A stretch of DNA of 64,000 nucleotides. It comes from Corynebacterium pilosum DSM 20521 = CIP 103422. GTDB lineage: Bacteria > Actinomycetota > Actinomycetes > Mycobacteriales > Mycobacteriaceae. The notes below the pieces were generated by a model. The model searched no databases. It had not been told where the DNA came from and worked only from the letters and a program-made list of their open reading frames with translations. Made by a program: the position numbers and the translations under genes. The DNA is taken from the NCBI RefSeq assembly GCF_000373805.1, contig NZ_KB892438.1, forward strand, positions 261,887 through 325,886, in the 5' to 3' direction. Of the stretch, positions 35,525 through 44,196 are shown piece after piece. The stretch's first letter is position 1. The number at the start of each line of letters is the position of its first letter.

Positions 35525-35527
35525 AGT

Positions 35528-36265
35528 CTAAGCCTGCTCCATGATTTTCAAAGACTTCACACCCTGCTCCGCATGCCACTGCAGGTGCACGCTGGTCAAC
35601 CTGTGCACTTGAGCCGCGATGGCGCTTGTCGACGATTGCAGCGCCGCCTCCACGTGCCCGTGTTGCAGCAGCCACATCACATGCAACGCCTCCGGGTCGA
35701 TCTCCGCCGATCCCTGCGGCCGACAGTTATTACACACCGCCCCGCCGATCCCAGCATGGAACACGCGGTGCGGCCCCGGCTTCTGGCAGTTCGCGCAGTC
35801 AAAAAGGCTTAGGCCCCAGCCGGCGTTCTCTGTTGCGCGCAGAATGAACTTATCGACGACCAAACTGGGGTGCTGCGCTTCTTGGAGTTCGGCGAAGCTG
35901 GTGGTTACTTCGTCGAAAAGAAAAGGGTCCTCGTGGCCCTCATAGGCCAGCTTCTCCGCGGATTCGAGGATGGCGCAGCCGGCGGCGTACTTGTCGAAAT
36001 CGTCGATGATGCCGGAGCCATAGTAGGCCACGGTGTCGGCACCAGTGATCGTCGCTAAATTCCTGCCCGGGTAAAGCTGCACGTCAATATCGACGAAGGG
36101 CTGCAGGCGCGACCCGAAGCGGGACTTCGCGCGCCGCACCCCCTTCGCCACCCCGCGCACCAAGCCGTGGTGGCGGGTGAGCAGGACGATGATGCGGTCT
36201 GCCTCGGCGAAGTCATACGTGCGCACGACAACGGCGCGATCGCGGTACGACTCCCTCGACGCCAT
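35528..36265 (-). CDS. recO: DNA repair protein RecO
   Basis: 245 residues. The N-terminal OB fold reads RDRAVVVRTYDFAEADRIIVLLTRHHGLVRGVAKGVRRAKS; the central helical region follows. A zinc site is formed by CANCQKPG and CNNCRPQG. RecO loads RecA on SSB-coated DNA with RecR. Directly follows era (one-base spacing). Confidence 0.93.
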   Translation of the reverse strand: MASRESYRDRAVVVRTYDFAEADRIIVLLTRHHGLVRGVAKGVRRAKSRFGSRLQPFVDIDVQLYPGRNLATITGADTVAYYGSGIIDDFDKYAAGCAILESAEKLAYEGHEDPFLFDEVTTSFAELQEAQHPSLVVDKFILRATENAGWGLSLFDCANCQKPGPHRVFHAGIGGAVCNNCRPQGSAEIDPEALHVMWLLQHGHVEAALQSSTSAIAAQVHRLTSVHLQWHAEQGVKSLKIMEQA

Positions 36266-37201
36266 CTAAAAACCCAACCTCCCTAGGCTCTTCGGGTCCG
36301 ACTGCCAGTTCTTCAAGATCTTAATCCGCAGGTCAAGGTGCACGTTGCGGTCCAGCAGCTGCATGATCTGCTTGCGCGCACGCTGCACCAGGCTGCGGAA
36401 CCGGCGCCCATCCTTGCCCTCGATGATGCGCTTCTGGCCCGGGCGCTCCAGGTACAAAACGGCGTGAATGACCAGCTTGTCGGGGCTGTCTTCGTCGGGA
36501 AGCACCTCGTCGATCTCCACCGCCACCGAGTGCGGCAGCTCATCGCGCAGGCCCGAGAGCGCGGCCTCGCGGATCAGCTCCGAAATGCGCGTCTCCGTGT
36601 CCTCGTCGGTGACGTGGTCCGTCGGGTAGAAGCGCGGGCCCTCGGGCAGGTGCTCTGTGATCACGTTGAGCAGCACGTCCAGCTGGGTCTGCGTCGTCGC
36701 GGAGACCGGCACCACATCTATTTGCTCGGTACCCGTTGCCTCGGTGAGCAGCTCGTGCAGCTCCAGCAGCTGCGCCCCCACCTGGTCCTTGCCAGTTTTA
36801 TCCAGCTTGGTCACGACGCCAATGATCGGGGTCCGCGGCGCGATCTTGCGCACATTCTCCACGATCCAGCGGTCGCCCGGGCCGATCTTCTCGTCGGCAG
36901 GAATGGTCAGGCAGATCAGGTCCACGTCCGCGTAGGTTTCCTGCACGACCTCTTTTAGGCGCTCGCCCAGCAGCGTGCGCGGGCGGTGCAGGCCTGGCGT
37001 GTCGACGAGCACAATCTGCGCGTCGTCCCTGTTCACGATGCCCCGGATTGGCCGGCGGGTGGTCTCCGGCTGGTCGGCGGTGATCGCGATCTTCTCCCCG
37101 ACGAGCGCGTTGGTCAGCGTTGACTTGCCCGTGTTCGGGCGGCCGACGAAACTCACAAAACCGGACTTAAAACCCTCAGGCGTATCCGTGAACATATCCA
37201 T
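36266..37201 (-). CDS. era: GTPase Era
   Basis: 311 residues from ATG 37201. G1 GRPNTGKSTLTNAL, G2 TTRRPIRG, G3 VDTPGLHRPRT, G4 TKLD, then the C-terminal KH domain (VLYLERPGQKRIIEGKDG...NVHLDLRIKILKNWQ). Era binds 16S rRNA 3' end during 30S assembly. First gene of the era-recO-uppS-VIT1 unit. The upstream gap contains copy 3 of the 63-bp repeat. Confidence 0.95.
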   Translation of the reverse strand: MDMFTDTPEGFKSGFVSFVGRPNTGKSTLTNALVGEKIAITADQPETTRRPIRGIVNRDDAQIVLVDTPGLHRPRTLLGERLKEVVQETYADVDLICLTIPADEKIGPGDRWIVENVRKIAPRTPIIGVVTKLDKTGKDQVGAQLLELHELLTEATGTEQIDVVPVSATTQTQLDVLLNVITEHLPEGPRFYPTDHVTDEDTETRISELIREAALSGLRDELPHSVAVEIDEVLPDEDSPDKLVIHAVLYLERPGQKRIIEGKDGRRFRSLVQRARKQIMQLLDRNVHLDLRIKILKNWQSDPKSLGRLGF

Positions 37202-37246
37202 GCTGACCAAGTGTAGCTTCAGCGCGCGCCATCACCATTCTTGGGT

Positions 37247-37309
37247 GCGGTCGATGGATCTTCAAAAACAGGCCCGAAAAGGGGCGTTTTAGCAAGAAAG
37301 ATCGACCGC
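37247..37309 (-). repeat. 63-bp palindromic repeat, copy 3 (inverted)
   Basis: Same length, ends and interior as copies 1 and 2 when read on the minus strand, with a few changes (GATCTTTCTTG and CGCCCCTTTTCGGGCC). It lies between era and pdxY, ending four bases before the pdxY stop. Confidence 0.85.
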
Positions 37310-37313
37310 GTCC

Positions 37314-38165
37314 CTAGAGTGCAGTGACTTCAAACTGCATGCGCGGCTGCGCGTAGGTCTCCTGGGCCTCGATCAGCAGCAGCTCGCGCGAATCCTTCTT
37401 GTAGGTCAGCTCCAGCAGGTCGAACACACTGGAGGCGGTCTTTGCCAGGGCGTCGGCCGCGTCGCCGGACTCGATGTAGTGGCCGGTGAACAGGGCCGCG
37501 GTCACATCACCCGAGCCATTGCGCTTGAACGGCAGGTAAGGCGTCTCGACGATCCACTTGCCCTTCTCATCCACCACCAGCATCTCGATGGTGCCCTCGG
37601 TGCGGTCTGGGCGCACAACGGAGGTGACCAGCACGGTCTGCGGCCCCATCGCGCGGGCGGCCTCGACTGCCTCCAGGGTGGAGTCTAGGTCGTGGGCCTC
37701 CTTGCCGGTGAGATAGCCCAGCTCGAACTGGTTGGGAGTGATGATGTCTGCCACCGGCACCACCTTGTCGCGCAGCAGCGGCGGGATGTTGTCGGAGACG
37801 TGGCAGCCGGACTTCGCGTTGCCCATCACGGGGTCGCAGGCGTAGACCGCGTTGGGGTTGGCTTCTTTGATCTGGGCTACGGCGTCGATGATCACCTCTG
37901 CGATGTCATCGCCGCCTTGGTAGCCGGACAGCACCGCGTCGATCTCGCCGAACACGCCGCGCTCCCCCACCCCGCGGACCACCTCAGCCACGTCCGACGC
38001 AGGGATCATCGGCCCACCCCACTGGCCGTAGCCGGTGTGGTTGGAGTAGTTGACCGTGTAGACCGGCCACACTTCGTGCCCCATGCGTTGCAGCGGGAAA
38101 ACGGCGGCGGAGTTGCCCACGTGCCCGTAGGCGACCGCGGACTGGATCGAGAGAATGTTTTTCAT
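37314..38165 (-). CDS. pdxY: Pyridoxal/pyridoxamine kinase
   Basis: 283 residues. Ribokinase-like fold: SIQSAVAYGHVGNSAAVFPLQRMG at the start, YACDPVMGNAKSGCHVSD, ITPNQFELGYLTG, and the anion hole/catalytic GSGDVTAALFTGHY. Makes pyridoxal 5'-phosphate from salvaged vitamers. Lone gene with the 63-bp repeat beyond its stop; the promoter should lie in 38166-38230, within the same gap as the candidate small RNA. Confidence 0.93.
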   Translation of the reverse strand: MKNILSIQSAVAYGHVGNSAAVFPLQRMGHEVWPVYTVNYSNHTGYGQWGGPMIPASDVAEVVRGVGERGVFGEIDAVLSGYQGGDDIAEVIIDAVAQIKEANPNAVYACDPVMGNAKSGCHVSDNIPPLLRDKVVPVADIITPNQFELGYLTGKEAHDLDSTLEAVEAARAMGPQTVLVTSVVRPDRTEGTIEMLVVDEKGKWIVETPYLPFKRNGSGDVTAALFTGHYIESGDAADALAKTASSVFDLLELTYKKDSRELLLIEAQETYAQPRMQFEVTAL

Positions 38166-38233
38166 GACTAATAGTGTGCTACCCGGGGGTGACGATGGCC
38201 AACTTCACCCCCAATTAATATTTTCCGCTAATC

Positions 38234-38262
38234 CTGCCATAGGAATAGACAATTACTATAAA
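38234..38262 (+). promoter_or_regulatory. Promoter-like pair before the candidate small RNA
   Basis: CTGCCA (38234-38239) and TATAAA (38257-38262) are 17 bases apart, in the most AT-rich part of the gap. Transcription would start near 38269. Confidence 0.4.
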
Positions 38263-38268
38263 CTGTTC

Positions 38269-38352
38269 TGTGGTCGCGGATCGGTCAAGCGACCACCAAA
38301 AGGAGCTGGGGGCGACACCTGATGCGGTCAGACGGTGTCGCCCCCAGTTTTT
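38269..38352 (+). ncRNA. Candidate small RNA with two hairpins
   Basis: No open frame fits here. A perfect 8-bp hairpin (GTGGTCGC at 38270-38277 with GCGACCAC at 38289-38296) is followed by an exposed AAAAGGAG stretch, and then by a strong terminator hairpin. Promoter-like hexamers lie upstream at the right distance. Both flanking genes are on the other strand, so an independent plus-strand transcript of about 84 nt is the simplest reading. It could instead be only a terminator for the minus-strand gene. Confidence 0.45.
38306..38352 (+). terminator. Strong terminator hairpin
   Basis: A 14-bp perfect stem (38306-38319 with 38334-38347, CTGGGGGCGACACC and its complement) with a 14-base loop and then TTTTT. 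The minus-strand side also has CTCCTTTT after the stem, so it may serve the CBS-domain gene ending at 38353 as well. Confidence 0.85.
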
Positions 38353-39690
38353 CTACTCCTCGTCGACACCCTCAAAGTCCATGTCAGTGGGCCGCTCAGG
38401 CGCATCGATCAGCACGCTGCGCACCTTCATGCGCCCACGACGATCGCGGCCACCCTCTGCGGTGAAGCGCACACCGTCGAACTCCACGTGGGAGCCCGGC
38501 AGGGGCACGCGACCCAGACCATAAGAGATCAGGCCGGCAACGGTGTCGACGGAGTCCCGGATTTCCTCATCCAGGTCGATCTCAAAGTCCAGCTCTTCCT
38601 TGAGGTGATCCTCCAAGTCATCTAGGGACAAGCGCGAGACCGCCCGGAACTGGCGCTCGCCCACAGCCTCAATGGGCGCCACTTCGCCTTCGTCGTATTC
38701 GTCGGTGATCTCACCAACAATTTCTTCGAGAATGTCCTCCATGGTCACTAGGCCTGCGATGCCACCGTATTCGTCGACAAGCATGGCGATGTGCATGTTG
38801 TCGCGCTGCATCTCATGCAAAAGCTCGTCGAGGGGTTTGGATTCGGGGACGAACTTGGCGTCGCGCACCACATCGCCCACGGCGACTCCGCGGCCGCCGT
38901 CGGTGCGGTGATAGGTTTCGGCGACGATGTCCTTCAGGTAGGCCACGCCGACGATATCGTCGACGTTCTCGCCAATGATCGGGACGCGGGAGTGCCCGGA
39001 GCGGATCATCAAGTTGGTGGCCTGGCCGGCGTTTTTGTCCGCCTCCAGCCAGATCATCTCAGGCCGCGGCACCATCACGTTTTTCGCGTAGGTGGAAGCC
39101 AGGTCGAAGATGTTTTGGATCATGCGGTGCTCGGTCACCTCGACGATGCCGTGCTCCTGGGCGATGTCGACCATCTCGCGCAGCTCCACCTCGGAGGCGT
39201 AGGGGCCGTCGCGGAAACCCTGGCCGGGGCTGACCAGGTTACCCAGCCAGATCAGCAGCTTCGACAGGGGCCCAAGCACCTTGTTGATCAGCGAAAGCAC
39301 GCGCGCGGACCCCAGCGACACCGAGTATGGGTTGCGCTTGCCCACCGTGCGGGAGAAAACGCCGACGATGCCGAAGGTCAGGATGGACACGGCCGCGATC
39401 GCACCGATGATGGCCCACGCGTCGGATTCGATGATGTCCATCGCAGCCATGGCGGCGAAGACGGCGGCGGTGGTGTCCAGAAGGACTTTGATCATCACCA
39501 GCAGGTTGATGTGGTCGGCGCGCCGGTTGAGCACGCGCATCAGCCCGGCGGCCCCGTTGACATCGTCTTTCACCATGTTTTCCACGCGCGCCCGCGAGAT
39601 CGAGCTGACGGCGGATTCCACGGTTCCGACCATGCCGGAGAGCAGCATCGCCACCAAGGAGACGATGCCGTAGGTGATCCACACCTCCAC
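38353..39690 (-). CDS. Hemolysin-family CNNM/CBS-domain protein (CorC-like)
   Basis: 445 residues. N-terminal DUF21/CNNM membrane domain (four helices, SGMVGTVESAVSSISRARVE near the start), a CBS pair (NVMVPRPEMIWLEADKN..., GIAGLVTMEDILEEIVGEITDEYDE) and a C-terminal CorC_HlyC domain (FRAVSRLSLDDLEDHLKEEL). Members transport or regulate Mg2+ and other divalent ions. The name hemolysin is historical. It overlaps the ybeY stop, in the phoH-ybeY-CNNM operon common in actinobacteria. Confidence 0.9.
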   Translation of the reverse strand: MEVWITYGIVSLVAMLLSGMVGTVESAVSSISRARVENMVKDDVNGAAGLMRVLNRRADHINLLVMIKVLLDTTAAVFAAMAAMDIIESDAWAIIGAIAAVSILTFGIVGVFSRTVGKRNPYSVSLGSARVLSLINKVLGPLSKLLIWLGNLVSPGQGFRDGPYASEVELREMVDIAQEHGIVEVTEHRMIQNIFDLASTYAKNVMVPRPEMIWLEADKNAGQATNLMIRSGHSRVPIIGENVDDIVGVAYLKDIVAETYHRTDGGRGVAVGDVVRDAKFVPESKPLDELLHEMQRDNMHIAMLVDEYGGIAGLVTMEDILEEIVGEITDEYDEGEVAPIEAVGERQFRAVSRLSLDDLEDHLKEELDFEIDLDEEIRDSVDTVAGLISYGLGRVPLPGSHVEFDGVRFTAEGGRDRRGRMKVRSVLIDAPERPTDMDFEGVDEE

Positions 39691-40262
39691 TAGTTTTCAC
39701 CGCGCTTTTCGACGAGCCGATCAAGCTCTTGACGGTCCGCCGCAGAGGGGAAAGCGTGCTTGCCTGTGGGCTTGGGCTGGTACTCCACCCCGCGAGACTG
39801 CAGGGAGTCATACCAGTCCGCCAGGATCTCGTTTTGGAGGGCGAACATCTCGCGCTCGTCGTCAGGCGTCTGGTGATCGTAGCCCAGCAGATGCAGTGTG
39901 CCATGCACGGTCAGCAGCGCCAGCTCGTGGCCGAGCGGGTGGCCGGCGGCCTGGGCCTGCTTGTCGTCGTACTCGGAGCACAGGATGATGTCGCCCAGCA
40001 TGGCAGCGCCCAACGGGGAGGCGTCGGGACGGCCGCCGCCGGGGGTGAGTTCGTCCATGGGGAAGCTCATCACGTCGGTGGGGCCGGGCAGGTCCATCCA
40101 GCGCTGGTGCAGGTCAGCCATGGTGTCGGAGTCCACCAGGGTGATGGTGGCTTCGGTGTCGGGGTGGACGTCCATGGCGGACAGGGCGAAGGAGCAGACG
40201 TCGATTAGCATTTCTTCGTTGACGCCGGCGTAACCCGATTCGTTGAGGACCTCAATGCTCAT
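39690..40262 (-). CDS. ybeY: rRNA maturation endoribonuclease YbeY
   Basis: 190 residues from ATG 40262 ([11 protein letters not shown]). The zinc signature [11 protein letters not shown] is intact, preceded by [11 protein letters not shown] and [10 protein letters not shown]. Processes 16S rRNA 3' end and takes part in ribosome quality control. It overlaps phoH by four bases. The C-terminal tail of about 35 residues ([20 protein letters not shown]) is an extension. Confidence 0.94.
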   Translation of the reverse strand: MSIEVLNESGYAGVNEEMLIDVCSFALSAMDVHPDTEATITLVDSDTMADLHQRWMDLPGPTDVMSFPMDELTPGGGRPDASPLGAAMLGDIILCSEYDDKQAQAAGHPLGHELALLTVHGTLHLLGYDHQTPDDEREMFALQNEILADWYDSLQSRGVEYQPKPTGKHAFPSAADRQELDRLVEKRGEN

Positions 40263-41260
40263 TGTTCTTCCTTTTCCTTCGATTCCTGGGTCTGAGCGGT
40301 GGCCGCGTCCCACCTCTCGTAGGCGTTGACAATGCGGCCCACCAGCGCGTGGCGCACCACGTCGCTGGCACTCAGCTCAGCGAAGTGGATATCGTCGACA
40401 TCGCGCAAAATCTTGCGCACCAACCGCAGGCCGGAGATCTGGCCGCCCGGCAGGTCCACCTGGGAAATATCGCCGGTGACCACCATTTTTGCCCCGAAGC
40501 CCAGGCGGGTCAGGAACATCTTCATTTGGGCTGGCGTGGTGTTTTGAGCCTCGTCGAGGATCACAAACGCATCATTCAGCGTGCGCCCGCGCATATACGC
40601 CAAGGGAGCAACCTCGATGATGCCGGCTTCCATCAGCTTCGGGATCATCTCTGGGTCCAGCATGTCGCGCAGCGCGTCGTACAGCGGCCGCAGGTAGGGG
40701 TCGATCTTGTCGTTCAGCGTGCCGGGCAGAAAGCCCAGCTTCTCCCCCGCCTCCACGGCCGGGCGCGTCAAAATGATCCGCTTGACCTGCTTGGCCTGCA
40801 GCGCCTGGACCGCCTTGGCCACCGCCAGGTACGTCTTACCGGAGCCGGCCGGCCCGATGCCGAACACGATCGTATTTTCATCAATCGCGTCCACGTACTG
40901 CTTCTGGCCTGCAGTTTTCGGGCGGATCACCTTGCCGCGGCGCGCCACGATCTCCGAGCCCAAAATCTCAGCAGCCGACCCGACGTCCTCCGACATCGTG
41001 ATATCCACCGCCTGCGCCACCGCGTCAGGCGAAATGACCACCCCGCGCCGCGCCATCGATTCCAGCTCCTCCAGCACGCGCACCCCACGCGCCACCAGGT
41101 GCGCCGGCCCCCGCAGCTGCACGGTGGAGCCACGCGCGAAGAGGTCGATGCCCAACTGGTTGTTGAGCACGCGCAGGTTGTCGTCGTTCGTGCCGTAGAC
41201 GGCGTGCGCGTACGCCGAATCGAGCTCGACCGAGTGGGAAATCACCTGAGTTTGAGGCAT
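40259..41260 (-). CDS. phoH: PhoH-family ATPase
   Basis: 333 residues from ATG 41260 ([13 protein letters not shown]). Walker A in [16 protein letters not shown], the conserved [15 protein letters not shown], Walker B in [17 protein letters not shown], sensor [13 protein letters not shown]. An N-terminal KH-like region precedes it. Functions with YbeY in RNA metabolism. The open frame reaches further upstream but the rsmE stop is at 41280, so the later start is right. Confidence 0.93.
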   Translation of the reverse strand: MPQTQVISHSVELDSAYAHAVYGTNDDNLRVLNNQLGIDLFARGSTVQLRGPAHLVARGVRVLEELESMARRGVVISPDAVAQAVDITMSEDVGSAAEILGSEIVARRGKVIRPKTAGQKQYVDAIDENTIVFGIGPAGSGKTYLAVAKAVQALQAKQVKRIILTRPAVEAGEKLGFLPGTLNDKIDPYLRPLYDALRDMLDPEMIPKLMEAGIIEVAPLAYMRGRTLNDAFVILDEAQNTTPAQMKMFLTRLGFGAKMVVTGDISQVDLPGGQISGLRLVRKILRDVDDIHFAELSASDVVRHALVGRIVNAYERWDAATAQTQESKEKEEQ

Positions 41261-41279
41261 GTGCCCGATCCTACCCGCG

Positions 41280-41987
41280 TTAGGTCCAGCGCCCGCTGAG
41301 CACCCCGATGGCCGCCAGACCCAGCGCCGCCGCGGTGGCCGTGCGCAGCACCTCCGGCCCCAGCCGCACCGAAGTAGCGCCCAGCAGCTCCAGTTCTTCG
41401 GCCCCAATCCCACCTTCCGGCCCAACGATCAGCACGATGTCGTCGGCAAGCTCCACGTCGCGGATCGACTGGGTTGCGTCTTCGTGCAGGACATAGGCTT
41501 GCTTATCGACGATCACCTCGCGCAATTGGTTCGTCGTTAAGGGCGATAAGACCTGCGGAATGAAGGTTCTGCGGGACTGCTTCGCTGCTTCGCGGGCGGT
41601 GTTCTGCCACTTCTCCACGTTCTTGGCCACCTTCGCGCCCTGCCAGCGGGCGATGGTGCGGTGTGAGATCCACGGGATGATGGCGTCCGCGCCGGCCTGG
41701 GTGGCCAAGTCCACGGCTAGCTCGGCGCGTTCGGATTTGGGGATGGCCTGCACCACGGTGACCCGCGGGGTGGGCGCTTCGTCGATCCCCTGCTCCAGGA
41801 TTGTGCCGGTGAGCATGTCCTTGCCGGTGGTGGCGGTGACTTCCACGCGCGACCAGGCGCCGTTGCCGTCGGTGAGTATGATCTGCTCGCCGGGGGCGAT
41901 GCGCTTGACCGTGACGGCGTGTTTACCTTCCGGGCCGGCGAGCTGGCCGGACTCCGGGGCGCCGGTGATGAAGTAAGGCAGGGACAT
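41280..41987 (-). CDS. rsmE: 16S rRNA m3U1498 methyltransferase
   Basis: 235 residues. PUA-like N-terminal domain then a SPOUT knot: ITDGNGAWSRVEV, WQNTAREAAKQSRRTFIP, VLIVGPEGGIGAEELELL and VRLGPEVLRTATAAALGLAAIG, where the knot binds S-adenosylmethionine. Starts right after dnaJ (stop 41988), the usual neighbour. Confidence 0.94.
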   Translation of the reverse strand: MSLPYFITGAPESGQLAGPEGKHAVTVKRIAPGEQIILTDGNGAWSRVEVTATTGKDMLTGTILEQGIDEAPTPRVTVVQAIPKSERAELAVDLATQAGADAIIPWISHRTIARWQGAKVAKNVEKWQNTAREAAKQSRRTFIPQVLSPLTTNQLREVIVDKQAYVLHEDATQSIRDVELADDIVLIVGPEGGIGAEELELLGATSVRLGPEVLRTATAAALGLAAIGVLSGRWT

Positions 41988-43124
41988 TTAGCGCTTGAAC
42001 CTGTCGCGGAGGCGGGAGAAGAAGCCGGAGTCCTCGTCCTCGGTCTCGACGACGGAGTAGTCGCCATCGCGGCGGCGGCGCAGGTCCTCCAACGCCGCGC
42101 GGCCCTTGTCGTCCAGGTCGGTGGGGATGGTCACCTGCACATGCGCGACCAGGTTGCCGCGGCCTTCGGAGCGCAGGCGGGGCATGCCCTCGCCTTCCAA
42201 CAGGATCTGTTCGCCTGGCTGGGTGCCGGCGTCGATGGTGATCTCGAACTCCTCACCGGCGAGGTCGGTTGAGCGCACCGTGGTGCCCAATGCTGCGTCG
42301 AGCATGGGCACGCGCATATTCATGTGCAGGTTATCGCCCTCGCGGATGAAGACGGGGTGGCGTTGGGTGGTGATCTCCACGTACAGGTCGCCCGCAGGGC
42401 CGCCGCCGTGGCCCACCTCGCCCTGGTCGGCCATGCGGATGCGCATGCCGTCGGCAATACCTGCTGGAATATTAACGATCAGGTCGCGGCGCTCACGCAC
42501 ACGGCCCTGGCCGCTGCACTTGGTGCACGGATCGGGAATGATTTCGCCGAAGCCGTCACACTTGGGGCAGTCCATCGTCGTCATGACATTGCCCAGGAAG
42601 GAGCGCTGCACTTCCTGCACGCTGCCGGAGCCCTGGCAGTTGTCACACGTGACGGGCTTGGACTTGGATTCGGACCCGGAGCCGGTGCAGCGATCACACA
42701 CCACTGCGGTGTCCACGGTGACTTCCTTCTTCACACCCTTGAAGGCTTCTTCCAGGGTGATGCTGGTGCGCAGCAGCGCATCGTTGCCTGGCTGCACGCG
42801 CGAACGCGGACCGCGCTGGCCGCCGGCGCCACCGCCGAAGAAGGCTTCGAAGATATCGCCGAAACCACCGCCGCCGAAGCCGCCACCGCCCGGCGCGCCT
42901 TGGGCCTGCTCCATGGGGTCGCCGCCCATGTCGACGATGCGGCGTTTCTGCGGATCCAGCAGCACTTCCTGCGCGATCGAGATTTCGCGGAACTGCTCTT
43001 CCGCCTCCGGGGTGTCGTTCACGTCCGGGTGATACTTGCGCGCCAGTTTGCGGTACGTCTTTTTAATCTCCGCGTCTGAGGCGTTCTTGTCCACCCCAAG
43101 GATCCCGTAGTAATCACGAGCCAC
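41988..43124 (-). CDS. dnaJ: Chaperone DnaJ (second corynebacterial type)
   Basis: 378 residues. J domain MARDYYGILGVDKNASDAEIKKTYRKLARKYHPDVND with HPD; Gly/Phe-rich linker; four CxxCxGxG-type zinc repeats (CDRCTGSGS, CDNCQGSGS, CPKCDGFGE, CTKCSGQGR); C-terminal substrate-binding domains. Works with DnaK. Its position just after hrcA indicates the dnaJ2 copy; another dnaJ normally lies with dnaK-grpE elsewhere. Confidence 0.94.
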   Translation of the reverse strand: MARDYYGILGVDKNASDAEIKKTYRKLARKYHPDVNDTPEAEEQFREISIAQEVLLDPQKRRIVDMGGDPMEQAQGAPGGGGFGGGGFGDIFEAFFGGGAGGQRGPRSRVQPGNDALLRTSITLEEAFKGVKKEVTVDTAVVCDRCTGSGSESKSKPVTCDNCQGSGSVQEVQRSFLGNVMTTMDCPKCDGFGEIIPDPCTKCSGQGRVRERRDLIVNIPAGIADGMRIRMADQGEVGHGGGPAGDLYVEITTQRHPVFIREGDNLHMNMRVPMLDAALGTTVRSTDLAGEEFEITIDAGTQPGEQILLEGEGMPRLRSEGRGNLVAHVQVTIPTDLDDKGRAALEDLRRRRDGDYSVVETEDEDSGFFSRLRDRFKR

Positions 43125-43142
43125 AGTAAGTTTCGTCCTTTC

Positions 43143-44159
43143 CTATTCGCCATTCAGCACGCTGGAAATATAGCGCGCAACGGCTGCAACCTTTTGAATC
43201 GTACCGGGATAGTCCATGTGGGTTGGCCCGAGGACCCCCAGTCCGCCCAGAGTTTCCCCATCGGTGCCGTATCCGGCCGTAATCACGGAGGTCTCGCGCA
43301 ACCCTTCCTCAGCGTTTTCGCGCCCGATGCGCACCTGTACCCCGCCGAGATCTGGCACGTTGGCCAGCAGTTTCAGCACCACCACTTGTTCCTCCAGGGC
43401 GTCGATGACCTCGTGGAGGCCGCGCGGCATGTGCGTGAGGTTCGCGGCCCCGGCGATGATCAACCTGTCGCTTGGCTTTTCGACGAGCGTGTCGATCAGT
43501 ATGGTGGCCGCCCGCATCACGTGGTCCGCGATCTCCGGCGGTGCCGCCAGTGCCAGCTCCGCAAGGGAGGCGGAGGCGTCGGCAAGCGTTTTGCCCTCGA
43601 GCGCTTGGTTGAGCATGTCGCGTAGCGCGAAGACGGCGGCGTCGTCGATATCGCGCGCTAGTTCCACGTTGCGCTGGTCCACGCGCCCGGCGTCGGTGAT
43701 CAGCACCAGCAGCAGGCGCCGCGGTGTCAGGGCAACGACTTCGCAGTGCTTCACCCGCGACACGTTGAGGGTGGGCAGTTGCACCACCGCTGCTTGCCGG
43801 GTGATCTGCGCCAGCAGCCGCACCGAGCGCCGCAGCACATCTTCTAGGTCCACGCCGCGCTCGATGAAGTCCACGATCGCGCGTTTTTCCGCAGCGCTCA
43901 GCGGCTTGACTTCGTGCAGCGTATCGACGAACGCCCGATACCCTTTTTCGGTGGGCAGGCGCCCGGAGCTGGCGTGTTGTTGTTGGATCAGGCCCTGTTC
44001 TTCCAGGGCTGCCATGTCATTGCGGATCGTCGCACTGGAGACTTGCAGGTCATGCCGTTCGACCAGCGCTTTTGACCCGACGGGTTCTTGCAGCGCGATG
44101 TAGTCGGCCACGATGGCTCGCAGCACCGCTTGCCTGCGCCGTTCCGTCGCACTCGCCAT
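43143..44159 (-). CDS. hrcA: Heat-inducible transcription repressor HrcA
   Basis: 338 residues. N-terminal winged helix ([51 protein letters not shown]), middle GAF-like domain, and the end [26 protein letters not shown]. Represses CIRCE-controlled chaperone genes; it binds its own operator at 44163-44189. dnaJ follows after 18 bases. Confidence 0.95.
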   Translation of the reverse strand: MASATERRRQAVLRAIVADYIALQEPVGSKALVERHDLQVSSATIRNDMAALEEQGLIQQQHASSGRLPTEKGYRAFVDTLHEVKPLSAAEKRAIVDFIERGVDLEDVLRRSVRLLAQITRQAAVVQLPTLNVSRVKHCEVVALTPRRLLLVLITDAGRVDQRNVELARDIDDAAVFALRDMLNQALEGKTLADASASLAELALAAPPEIADHVMRAATILIDTLVEKPSDRLIIAGAANLTHMPRGLHEVIDALEEQVVVLKLLANVPDLGGVQVRIGRENAEEGLRETSVITAGYGTDGETLGGLGVLGPTHMDYPGTIQKVAAVARYISSVLNGE

Positions 44160-44162
44160 AAG

Positions 44163-44189
44163 TTAGCACTCTCCTTTACTGACTGCTAA
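44163..44189 (-). promoter_or_regulatory. CIRCE operator
   Basis: TTAGCACTC - nine bases - GACTGCTAA. The consensus second half is GAGTGCTAA, so there is a single mismatch. It lies three bases before the hrcA start, where repression by HrcA is expected (autoregulation of hrcA-dnaJ). Confidence 0.88.
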
Positions 44190-44196
44190 CACTACA

